Assembly (NCBI RefSeq): GCF_004354045.1
Contig: NZ_SMRT01000011.1
Coordinates: forward strand, 124,001 to 188,000
Reading direction: 5' to 3'
Source of the DNA: Paenibacillus piri
Lineage (GTDB): Bacteria; Bacillota; Bacilli; Paenibacillales; NBRC-103111
DNA length: 64,000 nucleotides
Below are positions 16,201 to 24,774 of this stretch, in pieces. How positions within the stretch are numbered: the stretch's first letter is position 1; each line of letters starts with the position of its first letter. The notes under the pieces are model-generated. The model had not been told where the DNA came from. It ran no database searches and was given only the letters and a program-made list of their open reading frames with translations. The translations under genes were made by a program, and so were the position numbers.

Positions 16201-16939
16201 TATAAGAGCGGGGTATATCAATGAGCTTATGTTAATGCTGTATCGCAAAAAAACCGCGATGTTCTTTATATTTTCGGCGATTTTGCCGATCCTTATGGCG
16301 TTTGCGCTGAATTCGCTGCAGCCGGTACTGGGACTTGTAGCGGTCAGCCGTTCGTTCCCGCATCAAATGCTCGATATTTATACCGCTGTCTGGATACCGC
16401 TGTTCATTCTGTTTAACATCGGGGACTTGTTTCCTAATGAAATTGCGTCCAGGACTTTAAAACTTGCCTTGCTGCGGCCGAATACGCGCTTTCAAGTATA
16501 TTTGGCAAAGGTTGCGGCTTTAGCTACGGGTATTGCGGCTCTGCTTGTTATGCTCGGCATCGTAACTTTGATCTGCAACCTGTTTGCCGGCTCGCCTCTT
16601 GGCTTGACGGAAACGTTCGGTATCGTGAAAGCTTATTTCGCCGCTTTGGTGGCGATGCTGGCTCTGGCGGCGTTGTTCATATTTGTCGCCCAATTTTTCA
16701 AAACGGCCAATGCGTTTATGGTATTTTCCATCGTTTTATACGCCGCGGCGAAGCTTGCGCCTTTTTTCTCGAGCTCAATCGCTGCTTTCTCGCCGGCATC
16801 GTATACGAATTGGCATATGCTGTGGCTCAGCTCAACCGTTTCGGCGGGCAGGCTCCTGACCGGTTCGCTGTTCCTTGTATCCAGCTGCATTTTGTTTTTC
16901 TCGCTGGGTTACTATATATTTGATCGAAAAGAAGTTTAA
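16193..16939 (+). CDS. ABC-2 type exporter permease
   Basis: 248 residues with six hydrophobic segments and no recognisable soluble domain. The GTG start at 16193 overlaps the end of the ATPase gene and is preceded by GGGGAG; longer readings would lie inside the ATPase gene. The partner of the preceding ATPase, in the cytoplasmic membrane. The substrate is not evident; peptides or lipids are usual for this group. Confidence 0.85.
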   Translation: MHSIRAGYINELMLMLYRKKTAMFFIFSAILPILMAFALNSLQPVLGLVAVSRSFPHQMLDIYTAVWIPLFILFNIGDLFPNEIASRTLKLALLRPNTRFQVYLAKVAALATGIAALLVMLGIVTLICNLFAGSPLGLTETFGIVKAYFAALVAMLALAALFIFVAQFFKTANAFMVFSIVLYAAAKLAPFFSSSIAAFSPASYTNWHMLWLSSTVSAGRLLTGSLFLVSSCILFFSLGYYIFDRKEV

Positions 16940-16957
16940 AAAGCGGGGAATGCTCTG

Positions 16958-18430
16958 ATGTCGATTCGCTTAAAGCTATTGCTTTCATATGCGGCTATGC
17001 TGTTTATCCCGCTCGTTATGATCATCATTACCGCCATCCTGCTGACCATTGTATTTCGGGGCGATCTTCAAAACATTCGCGACACGTACAGCAAAGACCC
17101 GAGTGCGATCGAAAACAAGTTCGAAAACCAGGGCGCCAACCAGATGCTCAAGGAGATCAAGCGCGTCTCGGAGAACAATCCGGCCTTATTATCGAACCCG
17201 GCCTACTGGACGGATGTCGATCAGGAGCTGAGCTCGAGCCGATCGTACCTGATCGTACGGAAAGGTAATGATGTGCTGTTCGTCTCGCCCGCCTTTCAGG
17301 ATAAAGAGCTGTTGAACCATCTTCATCCTTACGAGCATCCCGGCAAAATGGAAAAAGCAGCGCCCCAACGATACGGCAACGAAATTTATGAAGCGAATCG
17401 TCTTGACTTCAAATTTGCGGATAATCGCCCAGGGTCGATGTTTGTCGTCAAGACATTGAGTCCGTTTGTTCATTTCGCGCAAAAGTTTTTCCCGATTTTG
17501 TTCACATCGCTGCTGCTTATTTTGGTCCTTACCCATACGCTGTTGACCTATTTTGTATCGCGGAGCATCATAAAACCGCTCCAGGCTTTGAAAAAAGCGA
17601 TGAAACGGATGGAGGAGGGGGACCTTGATTATGAGGTACAGGTGACTGGAAAGGATGAAATCGGACAGCTGAGCGCAGCCTTTGAGTCCATGCGCAAGCA
17701 GCTTCAGCAATCGATCAATACGCAGCTGCAGTATGAAGAGAACCGGAAAGAGCTGATCTCCAACATTTCTCACGATTTGAGAACGCCGTTGACCGCCATT
17801 CGCGGCTATGTGGACGGATTGGAGGAAGGGGTTGCCGATACCCCCGATAAAAGGAAAAAATATATCGAGATCATATCTTCCAAAGCCGAAGAGATGGATC
17901 AATTGATCGACGAATTGTTCCTATATTCGAGGCTTGATTTGAATCGGCTGCCGTTCAATTTTGAAATTATCGACATGCATGACTTTATAACGGATTGGTC
18001 GGAGGAGCTTGATTTCGAGCTGGGCAAAAAGGGCGTGCGATTTTCATCGTCCATTGATTTGGAGTCTGGAAGTAAAGCGTCCGTGGACCGTGATAAAATA
18101 AGACGCGTATTCAATAATATTATAGACAACTGCTTGAAGTATATGAACAAACCGGTCAACCGAATCGAGCTGAGAGTTCATGCGGCAAACAATCTCGTCA
18201 TCATCGAGGTCGAAGACAACGGACGGGGAATTAATCCGGAGGCGCTTCCGTTCATTTTTGAACGATTCTATCGCGCGGAACCGTCGAGGAACAGCGATAC
18301 CGGAGGCAGCGGACTTGGTTTGGCGATCTCCAAGCAAATTATGGATGGGCATGGAGGAACGATTCAGGCTGCCAGTACCCATGGCGAAGGAACATGCATT
18401 ACTATGACTTTGCCGACAAGAAGGGGGTAG
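16958..18430 (+). CDS. Sensor histidine kinase with HAMP domain
   Basis: 490 residues. TM1 about 7-33, extracellular sensor 34-176, TM2 177-200, HAMP 200-253 (SRSIIKPLQALKKAMKRMEEGDLDYEV), HisKA with phospho-accepting His272 (NISHDLRTPL), then HATPase_c with N box FNNIIDNCLKYM, G1 VEDNGRGI, F box FIFERFYR and G2 GGSGLGLAISKQI. An intact kinase. It starts 18 bases after the permease and ends 3 bases before the response regulator, so the four genes are one operon. The sensor part is not a named domain. Confidence 0.93.
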   Translation: MSIRLKLLLSYAAMLFIPLVMIIITAILLTIVFRGDLQNIRDTYSKDPSAIENKFENQGANQMLKEIKRVSENNPALLSNPAYWTDVDQELSSSRSYLIVRKGNDVLFVSPAFQDKELLNHLHPYEHPGKMEKAAPQRYGNEIYEANRLDFKFADNRPGSMFVVKTLSPFVHFAQKFFPILFTSLLLILVLTHTLLTYFVSRSIIKPLQALKKAMKRMEEGDLDYEVQVTGKDEIGQLSAAFESMRKQLQQSINTQLQYEENRKELISNISHDLRTPLTAIRGYVDGLEEGVADTPDKRKKYIEIISSKAEEMDQLIDELFLYSRLDLNRLPFNFEIIDMHDFITDWSEELDFELGKKGVRFSSSIDLESGSKASVDRDKIRRVFNNIIDNCLKYMNKPVNRIELRVHAANNLVIIEVEDNGRGINPEALPFIFERFYRAEPSRNSDTGGSGLGLAISKQIMDGHGGTIQAASTHGEGTCITMTLPTRRG

Positions 18431-18433
18431 ACG

Positions 18434-19123
18434 ATGATGAAGCGCATATTGATTGTTGAAGACGAAAAGGTCATTGCCGAATTGGAACGGGACTATCTGG
18501 AGGTCAACGGATATGAGACGGACATTGCCTCCGACGGGGAGCAAGGGCTTGCGATGGGCTTGAACGGGGAGTACGATCTGATCATTTTGGACCTGATGCT
18601 CCCGCTGGTTAACGGCTTTGACATCTGCAAGCAAATTCGCGCACAGCGCAACATTCCGATCCTGATGGTGACGGCGAAGAAAGAAGATATCGATATCATT
18701 AAAGGTCTTGGCTTCGGTGCGGACGATTATATTACGAAGCCGTTCAAGCCTGCGGAGCTGGTCGCCAGAGTGAAAGCTCACCTGGCTCGTTACGAACGCC
18801 TGATCGGTGCGAAGGAAACGAAGCAAGAGGTGAAAATTCGCGGGCTCCTGATCGATTACGGCTCGCGAAGAGTATTTTTGCATGATCAGGAAATTATGTT
18901 AACGACCAAAGAGTTTGATTTGCTCTATTTTCTGGCGATACATCCGAATCATGTGTTCAGCAAGGATCAGCTGTTCGAGAAGCTGTGGGGCATGGATTCG
19001 CTCGGGGATGCGCAGACGGTCACCGTTCATATCCGCAAACTAAGGGAGAAGATTGAGATCGATTCGTCCAATTCTCAATACATTGAGACGGTATGGGGAG
19101 CAGGGTACCGATTCCGGTTGTAG
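18434..19123 (+). CDS. OmpR/PhoB family response regulator
   Basis: 229 residues: receiver domain 1-120 with phospho-acceptor Asp53 (IILDLMLP) and Lys in ITKPFKPAEL, followed by a winged-helix DNA-binding domain (VKIRGLLIDYGSRRVFL ... TVTVHIRKLREKIE). It begins ATGATG behind GGGGGTAG; 18434 or 18437 could be used. The partner of the preceding kinase, probably controlling the ABC exporter in front of it. Confidence 0.93.
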   Translation: MMKRILIVEDEKVIAELERDYLEVNGYETDIASDGEQGLAMGLNGEYDLIILDLMLPLVNGFDICKQIRAQRNIPILMVTAKKEDIDIIKGLGFGADDYITKPFKPAELVARVKAHLARYERLIGAKETKQEVKIRGLLIDYGSRRVFLHDQEIMLTTKEFDLLYFLAIHPNHVFSKDQLFEKLWGMDSLGDAQTVTVHIRKLREKIEIDSSNSQYIETVWGAGYRFRL

Positions 19124-19203
19124 GGATCTTCACCGTATCGGAACCGGCATGGACGCGCGGCAAAAAAGGAAAGGAAGAGGAAGGCGGTGAAAAACGCCTC
19201 ACC

Positions 19204-19890
19204 TCACTTTAGGCAAAATAACCGCTGGGGGCGTCCGACCGTCCCGTATTGCAGAAACTCATTTGCTGTTCCTTGCTCGATTAAATACTCCAGGTAAGCG
19301 CGAGCCGTCGAACGGCTGACTCCGGCCATATGTGCGATCCGCTCGGCGCTGCAGGGCTGGTCCTCCAGCGCCATCGATTGCTTGATTCGCTCCAATGTGC
19401 GAAGATCGATACCTTTTTGCGGCTGCTGCAGGTTGATCGATTTCGCGGATCTGAATTTCTTTAGACCTTCCACAAACTGCTGATCCGGCGTTGCGGGGGA
19501 TTGCAGGTGAATTTTAAATTGTCTGTATTTTTTTAATGTATCCTGCAGCAGATCGAGGTCAAACGGTTTAATCAAATAATCAAAGATCCCCAATTGAAAC
19601 GCTTCCTCAATCGTCCCAATCTCCTTGGCTGCGGTAATTAATATGACGTCGCAAGATATTTTCTCAGACCGGAGCGTCCTCAATACATCAATACCGGATC
19701 GATCGGGTAAATATACGTCGAGAATAAGCAGATCCGGCTTCAATTTCCTGGCCTGATCGATTGTTTGTTCAAAGCTGCCTGCCACTCCCGCAAGCTCGTA
19801 GCCTTCCTGCTGCTCAATATAGCTTGCATGCACTCTGGCGATCATAAAGTCATCGTCAACGACCAAAGCCCGCAATTGTACCGATTTCAT
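19204..19890 (-). CDS. CitB/DcuR-type response regulator
   Basis: 228 residues: receiver domain with Asp58 (LLILDVYLPDRSG) and Lys in DYLIKPFDLDLL, followed by an HTH region of the CitB/DctR type (RIKQSMALEDQPCSAERIAHMAGVSRSTARAYLEYLIEQG). It overlaps the sensor kinase gene by 4 bases, a translationally coupled two-component pair. It faces convergently the OmpR-type regulator. Likely target: the divergent importer and the carboxylate genes from 21.7 kb on. Confidence 0.92.
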   Translation of the reverse strand: MKSVQLRALVVDDDFMIARVHASYIEQQEGYELAGVAGSFEQTIDQARKLKPDLLILDVYLPDRSGIDVLRTLRSEKISCDVILITAAKEIGTIEEAFQLGIFDYLIKPFDLDLLQDTLKKYRQFKIHLQSPATPDQQFVEGLKKFRSAKSINLQQPQKGIDLRTLERIKQSMALEDQPCSAERIAHMAGVSRSTARAYLEYLIEQGTANEFLQYGTVGRPQRLFCLK

Positions 19891-21482
19891 TCAACATTCC
19901 TCCTAATGGGCAGACTGACCCGGATCGTCGTTCCTTCCGGCGTGCTTTGGCATGTAAGAAAGCCATCGTGATTCGATATTAACCGGGATACATATGCAAG
20001 CCCAAAGCCGCGGCCTTCTCCTTTGGTCGTCGTGCCGTCGTTGAAAATAGATTCAACAATAGCCGGATCGACACCGGGACCATTGTCCTTTACGTAAATG
20101 AGCAGATCGTCATCCTCTTCCTTTAGAAATACGGTTACAGTAGGGCCATTTATTTTGACGGCGGACGATTGAATGGCTTCGAAAGCGTTATCGATAGAGT
20201 TTCCCAAAACGGTAAGGACAATATCCCGATGCGGGCAGTTATCCGGTATATTAGATTCAGGGCTGACAACTAGCTGAATGCCGAGCTCGCCTGCCCGGTG
20301 AGTCTTGCCTAATAATATTCCCACAACTGCAGAATCGCGAATTTTGGCTAAATAAAAATGCATCGCATCCTGGTATTCTTCGTTGATTTGTTGGATAACG
20401 GCTTTCGCCTTATCATATTCGGATATTTTGATCAAGCCTAAAATGAGGTGCAGCTTGTTCATAAACTCATGTCTTTGGCTGCGCAGCGTATCCACATAAC
20501 GGCCGATATCGGCCAGCCGGTCATCGATTTGATCCAGCTTCATTTTGTCCCGGAATGTACTGACCGCACCGATCACCCGGCCGGACAAGATGACCGGTAC
20601 GCGGTTGGCGACGACAAGCGTATTGCCGATGATCATCGGCTGGTCAATTTGCGATATCCCATTCTCCAGCACCTCAGGTAAACGGGTCAAAGGAATGACT
20701 TCGGAAATTTCTTTGCCGATAAGCTCCGTACTCCCGATCTCCAGCATTTTCTTGGCCTCTTGATTACAGGTAACAATCTTCCCTTCCTTGTTGACGGCGA
20801 TAATCCCCTCGCAAATCGCATCCAGAATGGCGGCCTGCTCCTGGGTTACGAAAGCGATTTCATGCGGCTCCATATTAAAAATTTGTTTCTTAATATGCCC
20901 AGATAACAGATATGCGCCGAACAGACCGAAGAGCAGCGCCGCGCCCCCGATGCCTACGACCTTTTGGAGTAAAACAAACAGCTGACTCCATACGTTGTCT
21001 ACCAAATATACGACGGATACCACTCCGATTTGATGATGGTTGCCGTCAAAAACAGGCGCCTTGCCGCGAACCGAATAGCCGAGAGATCCTTTGGCTTGAG
21101 TAATGCTTTCTTTCCCGCTTAAAACCGCCTCGTTATCGTCACCTACCATATGCCTGCCGATTTCCGCCGGGTTGGAATGGCTGTAGCGGATTAAATGCAT
21201 ATTGCTGACGACAATCACATCGGCACCGACATTGTTACGTATTTGCTCGGTCATCGGCTGGATCGTCAAAGAAGGGTCGGACAGCTCAAAAGCTTCTACG
21301 ATTTGCGGAAGACCGGCAACGGTTTTGGCTACCCCCAGCGCTTGCTCGCCTGTCTCCGTAAATTGCTTATCCACGATGATATAGAACATGGCGGAAATGA
21401 CTAACAGCAGAACGAACAAAATGTTCAATGTAACCAGAGCATTAATCTTGCTTCTAAGCGTCAATTTCCTTAATCTGCTCAT
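19887..21482 (-). CDS. CitA/DcuS-type sensor histidine kinase
   Basis: 531 residues: TM1 about 17-37, extracellular PAS sensor 38-168, TM2 172-193, cytoplasmic PAS about 212-315, kinase with His338 (SQRHEFMNKLHLILGL, the family H box) and an ATPase domain (NSIDNAFEAI, VKDNGPGV, GFGLAYVS). The sensor keeps the ligand pattern of the family: RYSH (Arg99, His102) and SVRGK (Arg139, Lys141). The R-x-K pair recalls citrate-binding CitA more than dicarboxylate-binding DcuS; this comparison is from memory of those proteins. It would sense an extracellular di- or tricarboxylate. Confidence 0.92.
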   Translation of the reverse strand: MSRLRKLTLRSKINALVTLNILFVLLLVISAMFYIIVDKQFTETGEQALGVAKTVAGLPQIVEAFELSDPSLTIQPMTEQIRNNVGADVIVVSNMHLIRYSHSNPAEIGRHMVGDDNEAVLSGKESITQAKGSLGYSVRGKAPVFDGNHHQIGVVSVVYLVDNVWSQLFVLLQKVVGIGGAALLFGLFGAYLLSGHIKKQIFNMEPHEIAFVTQEQAAILDAICEGIIAVNKEGKIVTCNQEAKKMLEIGSTELIGKEISEVIPLTRLPEVLENGISQIDQPMIIGNTLVVANRVPVILSGRVIGAVSTFRDKMKLDQIDDRLADIGRYVDTLRSQRHEFMNKLHLILGLIKISEYDKAKAVIQQINEEYQDAMHFYLAKIRDSAVVGILLGKTHRAGELGIQLVVSPESNIPDNCPHRDIVLTVLGNSIDNAFEAIQSSAVKINGPTVTVFLKEEDDDLLIYVKDNGPGVDPAIVESIFNDGTTTKGEGRGFGLAYVSRLISNHDGFLTCQSTPEGTTIRVSLPIRRNVE

Positions 21483-21554
21483 AAATGCGGCTCCAAATCG
21501 TTTTTTTTAGTTTAATGCCTGATGTTCATTGACGTAAAGACTTATTTCCCTTAT

Positions 21555-21595
21555 TTGCCGTTAACAATATCGCCAAAATATAAAAATAACGGCAA
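21555..21595. promoter_or_regulatory. Inverted repeat in the divergent sensor/importer control region
   Basis: TTGCCGTTA (21555-21563) and TAACGGCAA (21587-21595) form a perfect 9-bp inverted repeat, half-sites 32 bp apart, about three helical turns. A further ATATT/AATAT inverted pair follows (21593-21608). Candidate binding site for the CitB-type regulator controlling the importer operon. Confidence 0.5.
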
Positions 21596-21689
21596 TATTC
21601 ATAATATCGGCATTTTATTTCAATCCTGGCGTGTTCACTTATAATCTATGTAAGCGCAACCAAAAAATATTTGTGAAGGAGACGCCAGC

Positions 21690-22517
21690 ATGAATCAACC
21701 GAGCACACGCTTGTCCGAATCCCCCATGATTGATCTGCAAGGGGTCGCAAAACAATTTTTAAAGCCTTCCGGAGAGGTTCACACGGTTTTGCAAAACATT
21801 AATCTGCGCGTAGAGAAAGGGGAGTTTTGTTCCATTGTCGGGCCGACGGGATGCGGGAAATCGACGACATTAAGTCTGATAGCCGGATTCGAGAAGCCTT
21901 CATATGGAAAAGTTCGAATACAGGGAGAGACGCTGGAGGGGATCAATCACCAGGCTGCGTGCGTTTTTCAAACGGAAAACGCTTTTCCCTGGAAAACTGT
22001 CATCGACAATGTCTCTCTCGGTTTAAGACTTAAAGGAATGATTAAAGGCGAGGCTTACCAGGAAGCAAGACGATGGATCGAAAAGGTCGGCTTGAAGGGA
22101 TTCGAAGGCCATTACCCTCACCAGCTCTCCGGCGGAATGAGAAAGCGCGTCGCCTTGGCACAGTGCTTGATCACCCAACCGCAAATTTTGCTCATGGACG
22201 AATCATTTTCTGCGCTTGACGTCCACACGCGGCACTTAATGGAAAATGAGCTGTTGAAAATATGGGAGGAGACGTCGGCATCCGTCTTTTTTATTACGCA
22301 TGATCTGGAGGAAGCAATTGCTCTGAGCGATAGGGTCATTGTTATGACCGCAGGTCCGGGTGCAACGATAAAAGGCGATTATAAGATTGATCTGGAGCGA
22401 CCGAGGAATGTGGCGGAAATCCGGTTTGACCGGCAGTTCGCTCAATTGCACGAGCAAATATGGAACGATTTAAGAGATGAGGTGATGGTCAGTTATGCAA
22501 GCGCAAACCATGCTTAA
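21690..22517 (+). CDS. NitT/TauT-type ABC importer ATP-binding protein
   Basis: 275 residues, SsuB/TauB-like: Walker A GPTGCGKST, Q-loop CVFQTENAFPW, signature LSGGMRKRVALAQ, Walker B ILLMDESFSALD, H-loop ITHDLEEA. It energises the adjacent permease and binding protein. The family carries taurine, sulfonates, nitrate, thiamine precursors and also some carboxylates. The first gene of an operon divergent from the CitA/CitB pair. Confidence 0.93.
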   Translation: MNQPSTRLSESPMIDLQGVAKQFLKPSGEVHTVLQNINLRVEKGEFCSIVGPTGCGKSTTLSLIAGFEKPSYGKVRIQGETLEGINHQAACVFQTENAFPWKTVIDNVSLGLRLKGMIKGEAYQEARRWIEKVGLKGFEGHYPHQLSGGMRKRVALAQCLITQPQILLMDESFSALDVHTRHLMENELLKIWEETSASVFFITHDLEEAIALSDRVIVMTAGPGATIKGDYKIDLERPRNVAEIRFDRQFAQLHEQIWNDLRDEVMVSYASANHA

Positions 22518-23343
22518 TACACAAGAGGATATGATGTCGCGGAAAAAAGAAATGAGGGCTCAAGCGGCAAAAATTAAAATGCGTAATCTGACCCTGCAAA
22601 TTATTGTCTTCATCACCCTATTCGGATCGTGGGAAATTTTATCGGATAAAAAAATCATTGACCCGTTCTTTTTCTCCAGTCCGTATGCCATCCTGAAGCA
22701 AATTGTGGAATGGATTGTGGAAGGTACGAGCCAAGGCCCGTTGTATGTTCACTTTGTCGTCTCGTTCGAAGAGACGGTCATTGCCTTTGTTATCGGAGTG
22801 CTCCTGGGTGTGATCGCCGGCTATGCCTTAGGCAGAAACGATATTTTATCGGTCATTTTCGGTCCATACATCCAAATGTTGAATGCGCTTCCAAGAGTTG
22901 TGCTGGCTCCGATTTTTATTATTTGGTTCGGACTTGGCATGCCTTCGAAGATTGCTCTGGGCGTGACGCTGACTTTTTTTATCGTTTTCTTTAACGCTTT
23001 TCAGGGCGTGCGCGAGGTGGACAAAAATTTACTGAATAATGCGCGGCTGCTCGGAGCCAACAAGCGGCAGCTGGCCCAGCATGTCATCATTCCTTCGGCG
23101 CTGACCTGGATTTTGTCCAGCTTGCATTCCAGCTTCGGCTTTGCCCTCGTCGGCGCGGTAGTCGGCGAGTTTATAGGGTCTACCAAAGGTTTGGGATTTC
23201 TTATTGCTCAAGCCCAGGGCGCCTTCAATACGACCGGCGTATTTGCCGGCATGGTTCTCTTATCGGTTACCGCTTTGGCGGCGAATTGGGCCGTTACCAA
23301 ACTGGAGAAACGTTTTATCGCATGGAGACATGTTCGTCAATAG
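22495..23343 (+). CDS. NitT/TauT-type ABC importer permease
   Basis: 282 residues, six hydrophobic segments, with the cytoplasmic coupling loop (GVREVDKNLLNNARLLGANKRQL) typical of SsuC/TauC permeases. It overlaps the ATPase gene by 23 bases. The starting ATG at 22495 has a GAGGTGATGG site. The N-terminal ~35 residues are polar and cytoplasmic. Confidence 0.92.
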   Translation: MQAQTMLNTQEDMMSRKKEMRAQAAKIKMRNLTLQIIVFITLFGSWEILSDKKIIDPFFFSSPYAILKQIVEWIVEGTSQGPLYVHFVVSFEETVIAFVIGVLLGVIAGYALGRNDILSVIFGPYIQMLNALPRVVLAPIFIIWFGLGMPSKIALGVTLTFFIVFFNAFQGVREVDKNLLNNARLLGANKRQLAQHVIIPSALTWILSSLHSSFGFALVGAVVGEFIGSTKGLGFLIAQAQGAFNTTGVFAGMVLLSVTALAANWAVTKLEKRFIAWRHVRQ

Positions 23344-23387
23344 CTAAGGTTTTACGAAAGATTTCATAATATAAAGGGGTAATGACG

Positions 23388-24485
23388 ATGAAATTCGGGA
23401 AAAAATCAACGATTAGCGCGGCTTTATTCATCTCGCTCGGTTTAATTATGGCTGGATGCGGTACGATGGATAATAAACCGGCTGCCGGACCCGCCGCCGC
23501 GACGGCTCCAAAGGGAAATGAACAGCAGGCCGCCGCTCCGGCGCCGGTCAAGCTTCCAAAGGTGAATATTATGGTTGGCGGCCTGGAAAAAATTATATAT
23601 TTGCCGGCAAAATTGACGGAAAGCTTAGGATATTTCAAAGAAGAAGGACTCGAGGTGGAGCTGACAAGCCAGGCTTCCGGAGTGAATGCGGAGCAGGCGC
23701 TTATCGCCGGCGAGGTGCAAGGTGTTGTCGGTTTCTACGATCATACGATCGACATGCAGGCGAAGGGCAAATTTCTTCAGGAGGTCGTTCAGCTGGCTAC
23801 GAATCCCGGAGCAAAGCTGATGGTTACGAACAAAGCGAAAGATCAAATCAAAAGCTTGTCCGATTTAAAAGGTAAAAATATCGGGATTACAAGCTCGGGG
23901 GCTTCATCGCATTTTCTCGTCAATTATTTGGTGACCAAAGGCGGTAACTCCACGAAAGATTACGTGCCTTTGGCTGTCGGAGCCGGCGGTACTCTGGTCG
24001 CAGCCATGGAGCAGGGGAAGGTGGAGGTGGCGTGGGCGACACAGCCTACTACCGCGTTGCTTGAGCAAAAAGGCATTGCAACCACGTTTGTGGACCTGGA
24101 GAGCCAGGAAGGCTCCAAACAAGTTCTGGGCGGCACATATCCGGCCCCGAGCTTATATATGAATGCCGATTACGTGAAGAAAAATCCGGAAGTCGTGCAG
24201 CGTTTAGCCAATGCTTTTGTCAAAACATTGCGATACATGAGCACGCATAAAGCGGATGAAATCGCCGAAAAACTGCCGAAGGAATATTATGCGGGCGATA
24301 AAGATTTGTATGTGAAATCGCTCCAAGCCAGCCTGTCCATGTTCACCCCGGATGGTAAGATGCCCGCGGGCGGACCGGAGAAGGTACTGGAAATTTTAAC
24401 CGTGTTTACACCTCAGCTGAAGGACGCCAAAATTGATCTCAGCCAAACGTTTACCAACGAGTTTGTAGATAAAGTGAAAAAGTGA
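23388..24485 (+). CDS. NitT/TauT-type substrate-binding lipoprotein
   Basis: 365-residue lipoprotein (lipobox LIMAGC, Cys about residue 23) followed by an Ala/Pro-rich tether and an NMT1/SsuA-like binding domain: YLPAKLTESLGYFKEEGLEVELTS, then SLSDLKGKNIGITSSGASSHFL. Start 23388 is chosen since ATG 23382 is only two bases from AAAGGGG. Its 3' end runs into repeat copy B, whose first bases supply the stop codon. Given the CitA-type sensor and downstream prp/acn genes, a carboxylate ligand is plausible but unproven. Confidence 0.9.
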   Translation: MKFGKKSTISAALFISLGLIMAGCGTMDNKPAAGPAAATAPKGNEQQAAAPAPVKLPKVNIMVGGLEKIIYLPAKLTESLGYFKEEGLEVELTSQASGVNAEQALIAGEVQGVVGFYDHTIDMQAKGKFLQEVVQLATNPGAKLMVTNKAKDQIKSLSDLKGKNIGITSSGASSHFLVNYLVTKGGNSTKDYVPLAVGAGGTLVAAMEQGKVEVAWATQPTTALLEQKGIATTFVDLESQEGSKQVLGGTYPAPSLYMNADYVKKNPEVVQRLANAFVKTLRYMSTHKADEIAEKLPKEYYAGDKDLYVKSLQASLSMFTPDGKMPAGGPEKVLEILTVFTPQLKDAKIDLSQTFTNEFVDKVKK

Positions 24486-24598
24486 ACTCGTTCAGCATTG
24501 CTGAACATCGGGGAATCAGATGGGGACTCTACCCCACCTGATTCAAGGCCCACCTTAGAGGTGGGGGTCTTAACCCGATAAAGTCGTAATCGGATAAA
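24481..24598 (+). repeat. Four-hairpin dispersed repeat, copy B (full form)
   Basis: 118 bases. Hairpins in order: GTTCAGC/GCTGAAC; AATCAGATGGGG/CCCCACCTGATT (one mismatch); CCCACC/GGTGGG; CCGAT/ATCGG. The first five bases overlap the end of the binding-protein gene, so the repeat landed exactly at its stop codon. About 95 percent identical to copy A where both align. Structured ends like this are typical of IS200/IS605-group elements and derived MITE-like repeats. Confidence 0.8.
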
Positions 24599-24620
24599 CT
24601 ACCGAACCGCTTGATTCATT

Positions 24621-24683
24621 GGAAGTCCGGTGAAAAAGCAGAGGATGGACGTAATCGTTCCAACCATTTTTCACCGGACTTCC
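24621..24683. repeat. Long perfect inverted repeat
   Basis: 17-bp perfect arms (GGAAGTCCGGTGAAAAA at 24621-24637 and its complement at 24667-24683) around a 29-base loop. No T-run follows on the + strand. It could be a bidirectional terminator or the tip of a small mobile repeat; it directly follows repeat copy B. Confidence 0.7.
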
Positions 24684-24708
24684 GGCTGCAGCACGATTTA
24701 ATTAAATG

Positions 24709-24736
24709 AAGAGGCGTTTTGCTGACGCCTCTTTCG
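24709..24736 (+). terminator. Hairpin upstream of prpB
   Basis: AAGAGGCGT (24709-24717) pairs with ACGCCTCTT (24725-24733) with a 7-base loop, then TCGATTT. It lies 40 bases before the prpB start, so it either ends the importer transcript or attenuates prpB. Confidence 0.6.
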
Positions 24737-24774
24737 ATTTGTGGAAAATCCAATTGACAAAGGAGCGAGATAAT

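Noticed and set aside
24706..24774. Upstream ATG extending prpB
   Set aside because: The ATG lies within a terminator-like hairpin, and a TTG at 24775 has AAAGGAG at proper spacing and gives the normal PrpB length.
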